DNA of 64,000 nucleotides from Pseudomonas triticifolii (GCF_014358015.1 NZ_JACONV010000006.1:168938-232937), one strand, 5' to 3'. Counted from the stretch's first letter, positions 27,795 through 36,283 are shown. Numbers and translations: made by a program. Notes: generated by a model from the sequence alone, not told the origin.

Positions 27795-28390
27795 TCAGGA
27801 CGGAAACGACTTATCCACAGAGTAATGTGCTGAGTACTGCGGACAGGTCGTTTCACTGACGACAAAAAAGGAAGGGAAAACCGGTACTTATCCACCACAC
27901 CCTTTCGAACAAGCCCTGTACATTTTTTAACCAGAACGCCAAACACCACGGATTTAGAGGCCTGCAGAAGACCGCGAACACGTTATCCACAGAAGCACCA
28001 ACAGACTTTGGGTACAACTTTGCCGGTTGCGGAAAAGATCTGTGGAAAACTCTCTTTTTCTTCGATTTACGGGTTTTACAGGCGCCGAACCGCTTGGCTG
28101 ACTATTTTTTGTACAAATCCGTAAAAGCCTCGTATTTAAAGGCTCACAGAGGATCACGAACAACTTGTCCACAGAGCCGCTCACAGAGATTGTGGGCAGT
28201 TATCAAATCACTGACAGGCTCGTGGGTTACTTATCCACACCGAAATGCCTGAAAAATCGGCCACTTAGCCTGATCATTAATTGATCAGGCTCCTGGAGGG
28301 CACGGTTTTCAAGGGGTATAGCAAGGCGCGAACACCTTATCCACAGGCGCACGCACAGGGAATGTGTGTAAGTCTTGCCGCAGTACTTAG
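27795..28390 (+). repeat. Degenerate ~175-bp tandem array carrying DnaA boxes
   Basis: TTATCCACA, the consensus DnaA box, is perfect at 27811-27819, 27983-27991, 28231-28239 and 28337-28345. One-mismatch forms are at 27888-27896 (TTATCCACC), 28165-28173 (TTGTCCACA) and, on the minus strand, 28041-28049. The main boxes at 27811, 27983, 28165 and 28337 are spaced 172, 182 and 172 bp. Around each of the last three there is a shared block of about 50 bp, with CGCGAACAC or a close form just before the box and ACAG after it. The secondary boxes lie 58-77 bp after the main ones. The array fills the 628-bp gap between the convergent chitinase and ETF genes and includes AT-rich patches. A DnaA-binding role is inferred from the box sequence. 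Confidence 0.75.
28267..28291. terminator. Perfect 10-bp-stem hairpin downstream of the ETF genes
   Basis: AGCCTGATCA (28267-28276) and TGATCAGGCT (28282-28291) flank TTAAT. It lies about 95 bp past the etfB-like stop. On the minus strand a run of T follows some 10 bases later, so it may terminate the dgc-etf transcript. It sits within the DnaA-box array and could also be a protein-binding palindrome. Confidence 0.45.
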
Positions 28391-29193
28391 CGGATGACGC
28401 CTTCTTCTATCAACAACTTGAGAATCGCGGCGGCACCTTCTTCAGGGCTCACGCCTTTGAACACCTGCCCACCGCCGCCGCTGGCCTTGGCAGTGGCGGC
28501 CTTCATGCGATCGGCTCCACTTTTGGCCTTGATCACTTTCAAGCGTTTGGGACGCGACTTGGCCGGTTGCAGCGCCTGAACTGTGAGTAACTCATCGATG
28601 ACCACTTCGACGTCTTCCACACCCAACGCGCCGCGCTGTGCAGGCCCATAGGCGCTTTGACGCGGCTTGGGAGCCGCGTTATCCACAGTAGCGAGAAACG
28701 GCAGGCGTACTTTCAGACGACGACGCTGCCCACGTGGCAGCGTCTGCAGGACCAGGGCCGTACCGTTGGCCAGCGATTCGACCTCGGCAAGCCCGGTCAC
28801 CAGCGGCCAGCCGAGCCGCTCGGCAAGCAGGAAGGGCAGCATGCCCGAACCTTCGCCGGTTTCAGCCTGGCTGCCAGCAAGCACAACCTGAGCAGAGGAA
28901 TCGCGAATGTAGTCCGTCAGGCTGATCAGAGCATCTGCGCCCTGCGGCTGCTCCAGCACATGCAGTTCGCTGAGCCCCATGCCCAGATAAGCGCGTAATG
29001 CCGGCTCCTGCGCATCACCCGCGTGCAACACCTGCAACCGATCCCCAACCAGTTGCAGCCCCATTTCGACCGCTCGTGCATCCTGTTCGGCGCGACGCGC
29101 CCGACCTGACGTCGGGTGCGCACCCACAGACACCAGACTGATGATCTGCACGCCCGAGTTATCCACCGCTTGTCTGGCTTGATCAGGCTGCAT
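28387..29193 (-). CDS. Electron transfer flavoprotein beta subunit (dimethylglycine pathway)
   Basis: A 268-aa ETF beta-type protein with the AMP/nucleotide-binding fold: QDARAVEMGLQL, VLAGSQAETGEGSGMLPFLLAERLGWPLVTG and a C-terminal extension ending FKGVSPEEGAAAILKLLIEEGVIR. It pairs with the ETF alpha-type protein encoded upstream (11-bp overlap). In pseudomonads this dedicated pair takes electrons from dimethylglycine demethylase DgcAB. The sequence is more divergent than housekeeping EtfB, so I leave the symbol blank. It is last in the dipeptidase-DUF5943-dgcA-dgcB-etfA-etfB series. Confidence 0.88.
   Translation of the reverse strand: MQPDQARQAVDNSGVQIISLVSVGAHPTSGRARRAEQDARAVEMGLQLVGDRLQVLHAGDAQEPALRAYLGMGLSELHVLEQPQGADALISLTDYIRDSSAQVVLAGSQAETGEGSGMLPFLLAERLGWPLVTGLAEVESLANGTALVLQTLPRGQRRRLKVRLPFLATVDNAAPKPRQSAYGPAQRGALGVEDVEVVIDELLTVQALQPAKSRPKRLKVIKAKSGADRMKAATAKASGGGGQVFKGVSPEEGAAAILKLLIEEGVIR
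28679..28687 (+). other. DnaA box (perfect) inside ETF beta gene
   Basis: TTATCCACA, followed by G as in the intergenic array. It lies in the coding sequence 334 bp right of the last intergenic box. Confidence 0.5.
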
Positions 29194-30403
29194 TACGTTT
29201 CTCCCCGTTGCGCCAGGCTTCGACAGCTGCGATCAGCGCATCGAGAATGGCAGCACTCTCACCGATAACCGACAGATCAGCCCGCTTGACCATGTCGCAG
29301 CCTGCATCGAGATTGATCGCCACGACTTTGTCGCAAGCCCCGATCCCCTGAAGGTGCTGGATGGCACCCGAGATACCCACCGCCACGTAAACACGCGCCG
29401 TGACCCAGGTGCCGCTGGCGCCGACCTGACGCTCACGGCCCATGAAACCGTCGTCCACGGCCACGCGCGATGCGCCTTCGGTCGCGCCCAGCGCAGAGGC
29501 TGTGCGATGAAACAGCGCCCAGTCCTTGACCCCGTTGCCCCCGGAGAGAATGAATTCGGCTTCGGCCATGGGGATAACTGCCGGGTCGACGGTCACAGCG
29601 CCCAAGTCCTCGATACGAGGCAGGCTGCGCGCCACCGTTGTGGATAACTCCACTGTGGACGCTTCATGCCGGGTTTCGCTGACAGGCTCTGCACATTCGG
29701 CAGCCGCCAGAATCAATCTGGCGATAGGCCGGACCAGATCTTCACGTCCCGCCCCTGCGCGTCCAATACACTGCTCATCCTTGACCTGCCAGACGCGGGT
29801 GGCCGGACGTTCACCGATACTGGCCGCAAACCGGCGGCCCAACTCCCCGCCACCGGTACGGCTGTCGGGCAGCAACCAGTGGCGTGGACTGAACTGGTTA
29901 TCCACAGCCCGCAATCCCTGCACGCGCTGTTCAGGGGAATAGCCGCTGAACTGGCTGCCGTCCAGAATCAGCAAGCGGTCAACCCCTGCGGTCTCGAAGG
30001 TGGTTTCCTTGTGTTCGCCGAACACCACGGCCAGAACAGCGCCTTCCGTGCCTGCCAATTGACGAGCGAGGCCCAGCAGGTCACGGTCGTGGCTACTCAG
30101 GCGGCCACCCACCATGTCCGGCACTACGCTGATGTAAAACGCCGGATCGAGAACCTGATGCAACGGCAACGGCACTTCAGAGGCAGCCGAGCGCTTGACT
30201 GCGCCACCCTGTTGCGCACCGCTGCGGTCGATGCGCTTGATGCCGTTGGGACCGATGAAACCCACGCCATGCACGTTCTTGCGCATCAGGCCGTTAGGCC
30301 CCATCCAGCTGGTTTGTGGGGGCTGCATCGCCGCATGCAGCGGGTGCAGCCGGTTACGGGCAATCCACTCGGCACGCGGGTCGCGGCGGATAATGTCGCT
30401 CAT
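29183..30403 (-). CDS. Electron transfer flavoprotein alpha subunit (dimethylglycine pathway)
   Basis: A 406-aa ETF alpha-type protein. The C-terminal FAD domain is well kept: SGGNGVKDW, FMGRERQVGASGTWV, YVAVGISGAIQHLQGI and VAINLDAGCDMVKRADLSVIGE. The N-terminus is about 90 residues longer than ordinary EtfA (about 310 aa) and opens with a basic segment containing GPNGLMRKN and GPNGIKRID. Such an extension could dock to DgcB; that is inference. Its ATG overlaps the dgcB stop by one base. Confidence 0.9.
   Translation of the reverse strand: MSDIIRRDPRAEWIARNRLHPLHAAMQPPQTSWMGPNGLMRKNVHGVGFIGPNGIKRIDRSGAQQGGAVKRSAASEVPLPLHQVLDPAFYISVVPDMVGGRLSSHDRDLLGLARQLAGTEGAVLAVVFGEHKETTFETAGVDRLLILDGSQFSGYSPEQRVQGLRAVDNQFSPRHWLLPDSRTGGGELGRRFAASIGERPATRVWQVKDEQCIGRAGAGREDLVRPIARLILAAAECAEPVSETRHEASTVELSTTVARSLPRIEDLGAVTVDPAVIPMAEAEFILSGGNGVKDWALFHRTASALGATEGASRVAVDDGFMGRERQVGASGTWVTARVYVAVGISGAIQHLQGIGACDKVVAINLDAGCDMVKRADLSVIGESAAILDALIAAVEAWRNGEKRNAA
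29639..29647 (-). other. DnaA box (perfect, minus strand) inside ETF alpha gene
   Basis: TGTGGATAA on the plus strand, the complement of TTATCCACA. It extends the box cluster beyond the intergenic array. Confidence 0.45.
29898..29906 (+). other. DnaA box (perfect) inside ETF alpha gene
   Basis: TTATCCACA followed by G. It is the rightmost perfect box of the cluster; a one-mismatch box (TTATCCACC) also lies at 29159-29167. Confidence 0.45.
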
Positions 30404-32367
30404 CAGTGCACCTCCGCAGGTTCACGTTTCGCCGGGGTGGTCTTGCTGGGGATAACGTCGTCCTCCAGCAGCGCGTCGGCCACCAGTTCGGCGATGTCCT
30501 TGATCAGCGGTCGTGGTTCGACAACGCCTTCGAGCATCGCCGTACATTGCGGACACCCTACCGCCACCAGTTCAGCACCGGTTTCACGTATGTCTTCCAT
30601 GCGCATGTCGGGAATGCGCTGCTTGCCAGGAATGTCGGTGATCGGCGCGCCGCCACCGCCGCCGCAGCAACGCGAGCGGAAGCCCGAACGCTGCATTTCC
30701 TTGATCTCGATGCCCAGCGCACGCAGCACTTCACGGGGTGCTTCGTACTCGCCGTTGTAGCGGCCCAGGTAACACGGATCGTGATACGTCACGCGGGTGC
30801 CTTTGTGCTGCCCCAACCGCATGGATCCACCCTGAATCAGCTCGGCCATGTACGTGCTGTGATGCTGCACGTGATAGTCGCCGCCGAACGCGCCGTATTC
30901 GTTTTTAAGCACATGAAAGCTGTGCGGGTCACAGGTCACGATGCGTTTGAAGCTGTACTTGGCCAAGGTCTGGATGTTGCGCCGGGCCAGCATCTGGAAC
31001 GTCGCTTCATCACCCAGACGACGCGCCACGTCACCGCTGTCGCGCTCTTCCAGGCCCAACACGGCAAAGTCAACGCCAGCCGCTTTCAGAACCTTGACGA
31101 ACGCACGCAAGGTGCGCTGGTTGCGCATGTCGAATGCGCCATCACCCACCCAGAACAGCACGTCTGCGGTCTTTTTCTCGCTGAATAGATTCAGGTTCAG
31201 ATCTGCCGCCCAGTTCATACGCCCGCCCGGCGCAAAACCGCCCGGGTTGTCGGTGGCGATCAGGTTATCCAGCACTTCGGCACCTTTGTTCGGCGTTGCG
31301 CCTTTTTCCAGGGTCAGGTGACGACGCATGTCGACGATGGCATCGACGTGCTCGATCATCATCGGGCATTCCTCGACACAGGCCCGGCAGGTGGTGCACG
31401 ACCACAGCGTCTCGGCATCCACCAGACCGTTGACGATTGGCTGATGTGGATGGCCGCCGTGCTCGCCGATCGGTTTGCCCTTGCCGTCCAGTGACGGATA
31501 CGGGCTGCCCGCAAAGTTCGCATCGGTGCCGCCCGCCAGGCCAACGACCATGTCCTGAATCAGCTTCTTGGGATTGAGTGGCTGACCTGCAGCGAACGCC
31601 GGACACGCAGCCTCACACTTGCCGCACTGCACGCAGGCATCGAAGCCCAGCAGCTGGTTCCAGGTGAAGTCCTTGGGTTTTTCCACGCCCAGCGGTGCGG
31701 TCGGGTCAGTCAGATCCAGCGGCTTGAGGCCCGTGGAGCGGCCACCACCGAAGCGCTCGGCGCGACGGTGCCAGGCCAGGTGCAGCGCGCCGGCAAAGGC
31801 GTGCTTCATTGGCCCGCCCCAGGTCATGCCGAAGAACAACTCGCTAACGCCCCACAGCACGCCAGCGCCCAGAATCGCGACCAGCACCCAGCCGCCGAAG
31901 TGTTCCGGCAGAATGCCGGCCACCGGTAGCGTGACGATGAAAAAACTGGCGGAGAACGCCATCAGGCTTTTCGGCAGGCGCATCCAAGGACCTTTGGACA
32001 GGCGCGCAGGCGGGTTCAGGCGACGGCGGTAAACAAAGATTGCGCCGACAAACATGACCGCTGTCATCAACAGCAACGCATAGCCGAGCAGCCGGTTATG
32101 CAAACCGAAACCGTGCACCAGAATCGCCAGAATGATCGATGCCACCGCACCGCCTGCCGTGGCGACGTGGGTGTTGGCGATGTATTTATCGCGGGCGACC
32201 ACATGGTGCAGATCGACCATGTAGCGCTTGGGCATGGCCAGCAACCCGCCCAGCCAATCGACTTTAGAGGCCCGGCCATTGCGCCACAGGTTGACCCGCC
32301 GCATTGCACCCAGCACCGCAAGGGCCAGCGCGCTGAACAGCAGGATGGGAAGAAGAGTGTCTAGCAT
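30403..32367 (-). CDS. dgcB: Dimethylglycine demethylation protein DgcB (membrane iron-sulfur protein)
   Basis: A 654-aa protein. The N-terminal third has several membrane helices (about 5-20, 72-90, 95-112, 135-155, 160-180). Then come two 4Fe-4S motifs, CVQCGKCEAACP near residue 250 and CTTCRACVEECP near 330, and two CCG domains typical of heterodisulfide-reductase-like proteins (HDPCYLGRYNGEYE with SRCCGGGGG). It is thought to move electrons from DgcA and the ETF pair to the membrane during dimethylglycine to sarcosine conversion. It is separated from dgcA by 247 bp with a REP element, and coupled to the ETF alpha gene. Confidence 0.92.
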   Translation of the reverse strand: MLDTLLPILLFSALALAVLGAMRRVNLWRNGRASKVDWLGGLLAMPKRYMVDLHHVVARDKYIANTHVATAGGAVASIILAILVHGFGLHNRLLGYALLLMTAVMFVGAIFVYRRRLNPPARLSKGPWMRLPKSLMAFSASFFIVTLPVAGILPEHFGGWVLVAILGAGVLWGVSELFFGMTWGGPMKHAFAGALHLAWHRRAERFGGGRSTGLKPLDLTDPTAPLGVEKPKDFTWNQLLGFDACVQCGKCEAACPAFAAGQPLNPKKLIQDMVVGLAGGTDANFAGSPYPSLDGKGKPIGEHGGHPHQPIVNGLVDAETLWSCTTCRACVEECPMMIEHVDAIVDMRRHLTLEKGATPNKGAEVLDNLIATDNPGGFAPGGRMNWAADLNLNLFSEKKTADVLFWVGDGAFDMRNQRTLRAFVKVLKAAGVDFAVLGLEERDSGDVARRLGDEATFQMLARRNIQTLAKYSFKRIVTCDPHSFHVLKNEYGAFGGDYHVQHHSTYMAELIQGGSMRLGQHKGTRVTYHDPCYLGRYNGEYEAPREVLRALGIEIKEMQRSGFRSRCCGGGGGAPITDIPGKQRIPDMRMEDIRETGAELVAVGCPQCTAMLEGVVEPRPLIKDIAELVADALLEDDVIPSKTTPAKREPAEVH

Positions 32368-32446
32368 CTGAAGCTCCCAAAAGCCAAGCGGTCTTGCAGG
32401 CCAAATCGTCTGACTGTCGCAACGTACTGAATGAACGCTATGCCTT

Positions 32447-32532
32447 GTGGGAGGGGGCTTGCCCGCGATGAACGATTACGAGGCACTCCTGATGCACCGC
32501 GTCGACTGCATCGCCGGCAAGCCGCCTCCCAC
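32447..32532. repeat. REP-like inverted repeat between dgcA and dgcB
   Basis: GTGGGAGGGGGCTTGCCCGC at the left and CGCCGGCAAGCCGCCTCCCA at the right, the same subtype as 10744-10830. It lies inside the dgcA-dgcB gap and may set relative mRNA levels. Confidence 0.7.
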
Positions 32533-32614
32533 AGTCCAGTGCTTACTGCGCGAAAGCGCTGTGTCATGGACATAGCGATAGCTCCCACAAAACCGTGACA
32601 CCTCAAAAAAACCT

Positions 32615-34675
32615 TCAGAAATCCTTACAAAGGCGCAAGCCGTCGTAGATCGCCGCATGGGTGTTGCGCTGTGCCACACAGTCGCCGATCCGGAACAACA
32701 GGTAGCCCTCGCCCGGCTCGCCCAAAGAAGGCTGCGGTTGAATGGCGAACAGGGCATCAATGTCGATCTGGCCTTTATTGCGTGAGCCTTCCTTGAGCGC
32801 GTAGTAAATCGCCTCGTCCGGACGCACGCCGTTCTCCACCACCACCTGATCGACCACGCGCTCTTCCTTGGCCCCGGTGTATTCGTTCTCCAGCACCGCC
32901 ACCAGCTTGTCGCCCTCGCGGTAGACCTTTTCCAGCATCATGTCGCCGGTCATGATCACTTCCTTGGGGTACATGCTGCGGTAGTAAGTCGGGAACGACG
33001 TACCGCCGATTGCCACGCCGGGCTTGATGTCGTCCGTGACGATTTCGACCTGGCAGCCCTTGTCGGCCAGGAAGTCGGCGACAGACATGCCGGTGAACTC
33101 GCAAATGGTGTCGTAGACCAGCACGTTCTTGCCCGGCGCAACCTTGCCGTCCAGCACGTCCCAACTGCTCACCACCAACCCTTCGGCGGCGCCCCAGTGC
33201 TCGTTCTGCTCCACAAACGGATGGCCACCCACTGCCAGCACCACGATGTCGGGTTGCAGGTCGAGGATGGTGGCTGCATCGGCTGCCGTCCCCAGGCGCA
33301 AGTCGACTTTCAGGCGCGCCAGTTCCAGCTGGAACCAGCGAGTGATCCCGGCAATCTGGTCACGCTGGGGTGCTTTCGAGGCCGTCGTGATCTGCCCGCC
33401 GATGAATTCCTTTTTCTCGAACAGCGTCACGTCATGTCCGCGCTCGGCAGACACCCGCGCCGCTTCCATGCCCGCAGGACCGGCTCCCACGACCACGACC
33501 TTGCGTTTCGGTCCGGTGGATTTCTCGATGATGTGCGGCACACCCATGTATTCGCGTGACGTCGCCGCATTCTGGATGCACAACACGTCCAGCCCTTGAT
33601 ACTGGCGGTCGATGCAGTAGTTGGCACCGACGCACTGCTTGATCTGGTCGATCTGTCCCATCTTGATCTTGGCGATCAGGTGCGGGTCGGCGATGTGCGC
33701 GCGGGTCATGCCGACCATGTCGACATAGCCGCCTTCCAGAATCCGTGTGGCCTGGTTCGGGTCCTTGATGTTCTGCGCATGCAGCACGGGGGCCTTCACC
33801 ACTTCCTTGATACCGGCCGCCAGATGCAGGAACGGCTCCGGTGGATAACTCATGTTGGGAATCACGTTGGCCAGGGTGTTGTGCGTGTCGCACCCAGAAC
33901 CCACGACACCGATGAAGTCGATCATGCCGGTGTCGTCGTAGTACTTGGCGATCTGCTTCATGTCCTCGTGGCTCAAGCCATCGGGGTGGAACTCGTCTCC
34001 ACAGATCCGCAGGCCCACGCAGAAGTCGGGACCGACTTCCTTGCGCACGGCCTTGATCACTTCCAGGCCGAAGCGCATGCGGTTCTCGAAGCTGCCGCCC
34101 CACTCGTCGGTACGTTTGTTGACCCGCGGGCTCCAGAACTGATCGATCATGTGCTGATGCACGGCCGACAATTCCACGCCATCCAGGCCACCGGCCTTGG
34201 CCCGCGCCGCAGCGCTGGCGTAGTTGCCGATCACGCGCCAGATTTCCTCGGGCTCGATGGTCTTGCAGGTAGCGCGGTGCACAGGCTCACGAATGCCAGA
34301 GGGCGACAACAGCGTCGGCCAGTGGTCGCCATCCCAACGCGAGCGTCGGCCCATGTGGGTAATCTGGATCATGATCTTGGCGCCGTGCTTGTGCATGGCA
34401 TCGGCCAGATTCTGAAAGTGCGGAATGATCCGGTCGGTCGCCAGATTGACCGATTTCCACCAGCCTTGCGGGCTGTCAATCGCGACACTGGACGAGCCGC
34501 CACAGATAGCCAGACCGATACCGCCCTTGGCTTTCTCTTCGTAATACTTCACGTAGCGGTCGGTGGTCATGCCGCCATCGGTGGCGTAAACCTCCGCATG
34601 CGCGGTGCTGAGCACGCGATTGCGGATGGTGAGCTTGCCGATCTGGATCGGCTGAAACATCGCTTCGAAAGCCAT
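32615..34675 (-). CDS. dgcA: Dimethylglycine demethylase DgcA
   Basis: A 686-aa enzyme of the trimethylamine dehydrogenase / 2,4-dienoyl-CoA reductase family. Residues 1-345 form the OYE-type FMN barrel (FQPIQIGKLTIRNR, GDEFHPDGLS, DMVGMTRAHIADP). Next is the iron-sulfur segment C348-V-G-A-N-Y-C354 with C366. The C-terminal half has two dinucleotide folds (VVVVGAGPAGMEAARVSAERG near 393, VLVYDTI near 520). It demethylates dimethylglycine to sarcosine with DgcB. The second cysteine of the usual four-cysteine cluster motif is Ala351 here. Confidence 0.93.
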   Translation of the reverse strand: MAFEAMFQPIQIGKLTIRNRVLSTAHAEVYATDGGMTTDRYVKYYEEKAKGGIGLAICGGSSSVAIDSPQGWWKSVNLATDRIIPHFQNLADAMHKHGAKIMIQITHMGRRSRWDGDHWPTLLSPSGIREPVHRATCKTIEPEEIWRVIGNYASAAARAKAGGLDGVELSAVHQHMIDQFWSPRVNKRTDEWGGSFENRMRFGLEVIKAVRKEVGPDFCVGLRICGDEFHPDGLSHEDMKQIAKYYDDTGMIDFIGVVGSGCDTHNTLANVIPNMSYPPEPFLHLAAGIKEVVKAPVLHAQNIKDPNQATRILEGGYVDMVGMTRAHIADPHLIAKIKMGQIDQIKQCVGANYCIDRQYQGLDVLCIQNAATSREYMGVPHIIEKSTGPKRKVVVVGAGPAGMEAARVSAERGHDVTLFEKKEFIGGQITTASKAPQRDQIAGITRWFQLELARLKVDLRLGTAADAATILDLQPDIVVLAVGGHPFVEQNEHWGAAEGLVVSSWDVLDGKVAPGKNVLVYDTICEFTGMSVADFLADKGCQVEIVTDDIKPGVAIGGTSFPTYYRSMYPKEVIMTGDMMLEKVYREGDKLVAVLENEYTGAKEERVVDQVVVENGVRPDEAIYYALKEGSRNKGQIDIDALFAIQPQPSLGEPGEGYLLFRIGDCVAQRNTHAAIYDGLRLCKDF

Positions 34676-34690
34676 AACGCGATCCTCGAT

Positions 34691-35221
34691 TTACAGCGGC
34701 TTGACGACAAAGAGTCCGTCGTCATGACCTTCTTCGGAACCACCGTAGACCTGCTCGGCAACCGTGCGGACCGAGCTGCCGCTGGCAGCCAGAATCTGGT
34801 CCATGGCACCCGCGAACCAGCCGGTGAACATGTAATCAACCTTGCGACCGACCTTGCCGTAGACGTACACGAAGCAGGAGTGTTCAAGCTTGACGCTGGC
34901 GGTGCCTTTTTCGAGGTCGATGTCCTGAATCTTGAACAGACCCCAGCCGCGCTGCGACAGACGCTTCATGTAGTGCTCGAACACCGCGACGCCTTCAATA
35001 CCGTGGCATTCGGCTTCTTTTTCACACCAGTGCCAGGCGGATTTATAGCCCGCCTTGTAGAGGATCTCGGCATAGGCATCAGCCCCCAGGACTTCCTCGA
35101 TACCCATGTGGTTGTTGACGAAGAAGTGGCGTGGTACGTAGAGCATCGGCAAAGCGTCGGACGTCCAGACACCGGTTTCGCTGTCGACTTCGATAGGCAA
35201 TTGCGGGGCGATTTTGGCCAT
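34691..35221 (-). CDS. DUF5943 / V4R-like protein of the dimethylglycine operon
   Basis: A 176-aa soluble protein. It is conserved beside dgcA in pseudomonads (the position of PA5397). The C-terminal half, with GWGLFKIQDIDLEKGTASVKLEHSCFV and DYMFTGWFAGAMDQILA, has the layout of a V4R (4-vinyl reductase) ligand-binding domain. I see no catalytic motif. It begins at MAKIAPQLPIEVD (35221); the frame is open 12 codons upstream but without a better ribosome site. It ends 15 bp before the dgcA start, so they are co-transcribed. A substrate-binding or accessory role is a guess. Confidence 0.75.
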   Translation of the reverse strand: MAKIAPQLPIEVDSETGVWTSDALPMLYVPRHFFVNNHMGIEEVLGADAYAEILYKAGYKSAWHWCEKEAECHGIEGVAVFEHYMKRLSQRGWGLFKIQDIDLEKGTASVKLEHSCFVYVYGKVGRKVDYMFTGWFAGAMDQILAASGSSVRTVAEQVYGGSEEGHDDGLFVVKPL

Positions 35222-35305
35222 GAGGAACAAACTCCGGATGATTCGGGTTACACCCACGGCAACAAGGGTCGTGGGCGTGTAATGGGTTTGGGTGTATCGG
35301 GCGGC

Positions 35306-36283
35306 TTATTCGCCCCAGACGTCGGCCAGGACATTGACCCAGTTCTCGCCCATGATCTTGCGCACCACGCGCTCGGGATGGCCGCGCTTGAGCAGGGTTT
35401 CGGTCAGGTTGGGGAATTCGCCCACGGTGCGGATGCCCAGCGGGTTGATGATCTTGCCGAAGTTGGTCAGACGCCGGGCATAACCCTTGTCGTGGGTCAG
35501 GTACTCGAAGAAGTCCTGGCCATGCCCTTGAGTGAAATCGGTGCCGATACCGATGGCGTCTTCGCCGACGATGTTCATCACGTATTCGATGGCTTCGGCG
35601 TAGTCGTCGATGGTCGACTCGATGCCCTTGGCCAGAAACGGCGCGAACATGGTCACGCCCACGAAGCCGCCATGATCGGCAATGAACTTAAGCTCCGCAT
35701 CGGACTTGTTGCGAGGGTGTTCTTTGAGGCCGGAAGGCAGGCAATGGGAGTAGCAGACCGGTTTTTTCGATTCGAGAATGACTTCTTCGGACGTCTTTGA
35801 GCCCACATGCGACAGGTCGCACATGACGCCCACACGATTCATCTCGGCCACGATCTCGCGACCGAAGCCTGAGAGGCCGCCGTCACGCTCATAGCAGCCG
35901 GTGCCCACCAGATTCTGGGTGTTGTAGCACATCTGCACGATGCCGACGCCCAGCTTCTTGAAGATCTCGACATAGCCGATCTGATCTTCGTAGGCGTGGG
36001 CGTTCTGGAAGCCGAACAGGATGCCGGTCTTGCCCAGTTCCTTGGCCTTGCGGATGTCGGCCGTGGTATGGACCGGCATCACCAGATCGCTGTTTTCGCG
36101 CATCAGTTTCTGGCTGGTGCAGATACTGTTGATGGTGGCCTGAAAGCCTTCCCATACCGACACGGTGCAGTTGGCCATGGTCAGGCCGCCCTTGCGCATG
36201 TCTTCAAACAGCTCACGGTTCCACTTGGCGATGATCAGCCCGTCAATAACGATGCTGTCGGCGTGCAGTTCGGCTGGGCTCAT
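35306..36283 (-). CDS. M19 (renal/membrane) dipeptidase-like protein, metal site incomplete
   Basis: A 325-aa M19-family protein. Family blocks are clear: GLSGFGREIVAEMNRVGVMCDLSHVG, YSHCLPSGLKEHPRN and IGIGTDFTQGHG. However, the first metal site is missing: the usual HxD near the N-terminus reads IDGLIIAKWN, and the bridging Glu of the GIEG block is Gln (LFGFQNAHAYE). The second-site histidines (DLSHVG, YSH) and the late Asp remain. It may be inactive as a dipeptidase or act on something else related to methylated amines. It is the first gene of the dgc operon. I start at MSPAELHADS (36283), although the frame is open 41 codons further. Confidence 0.82.
   Translation of the reverse strand: MSPAELHADSIVIDGLIIAKWNRELFEDMRKGGLTMANCTVSVWEGFQATINSICTSQKLMRENSDLVMPVHTTADIRKAKELGKTGILFGFQNAHAYEDQIGYVEIFKKLGVGIVQMCYNTQNLVGTGCYERDGGLSGFGREIVAEMNRVGVMCDLSHVGSKTSEEVILESKKPVCYSHCLPSGLKEHPRNKSDAELKFIADHGGFVGVTMFAPFLAKGIESTIDDYAEAIEYVMNIVGEDAIGIGTDFTQGHGQDFFEYLTHDKGYARRLTNFGKIINPLGIRTVGEFPNLTETLLKRGHPERVVRKIMGENWVNVLADVWGE

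Noticed and set aside
27795..28390. DnaA-box array read as a CRISPR or REP array
   Set aside because: The repeated blocks are degenerate, the spacers are 170-180 bp and related to each other, and there is no REP palindrome or cas gene.
27795..28390. DnaA-box array read as the chromosomal origin oriC
   Set aside because: No dnaA, dnaN, rpmH or gidA is in the window, and no 13-mer-type AT-rich unwinding repeat was seen.
33596..35800. Very long open frame opposite dgcA and its neighbours (and similar ones opposite creC, soxA, tktA and czcA)
   Set aside because: High third-position GC on the coding strand leaves the opposite strand free of stops. The translations have no family signature and overlap well-supported enzymes.
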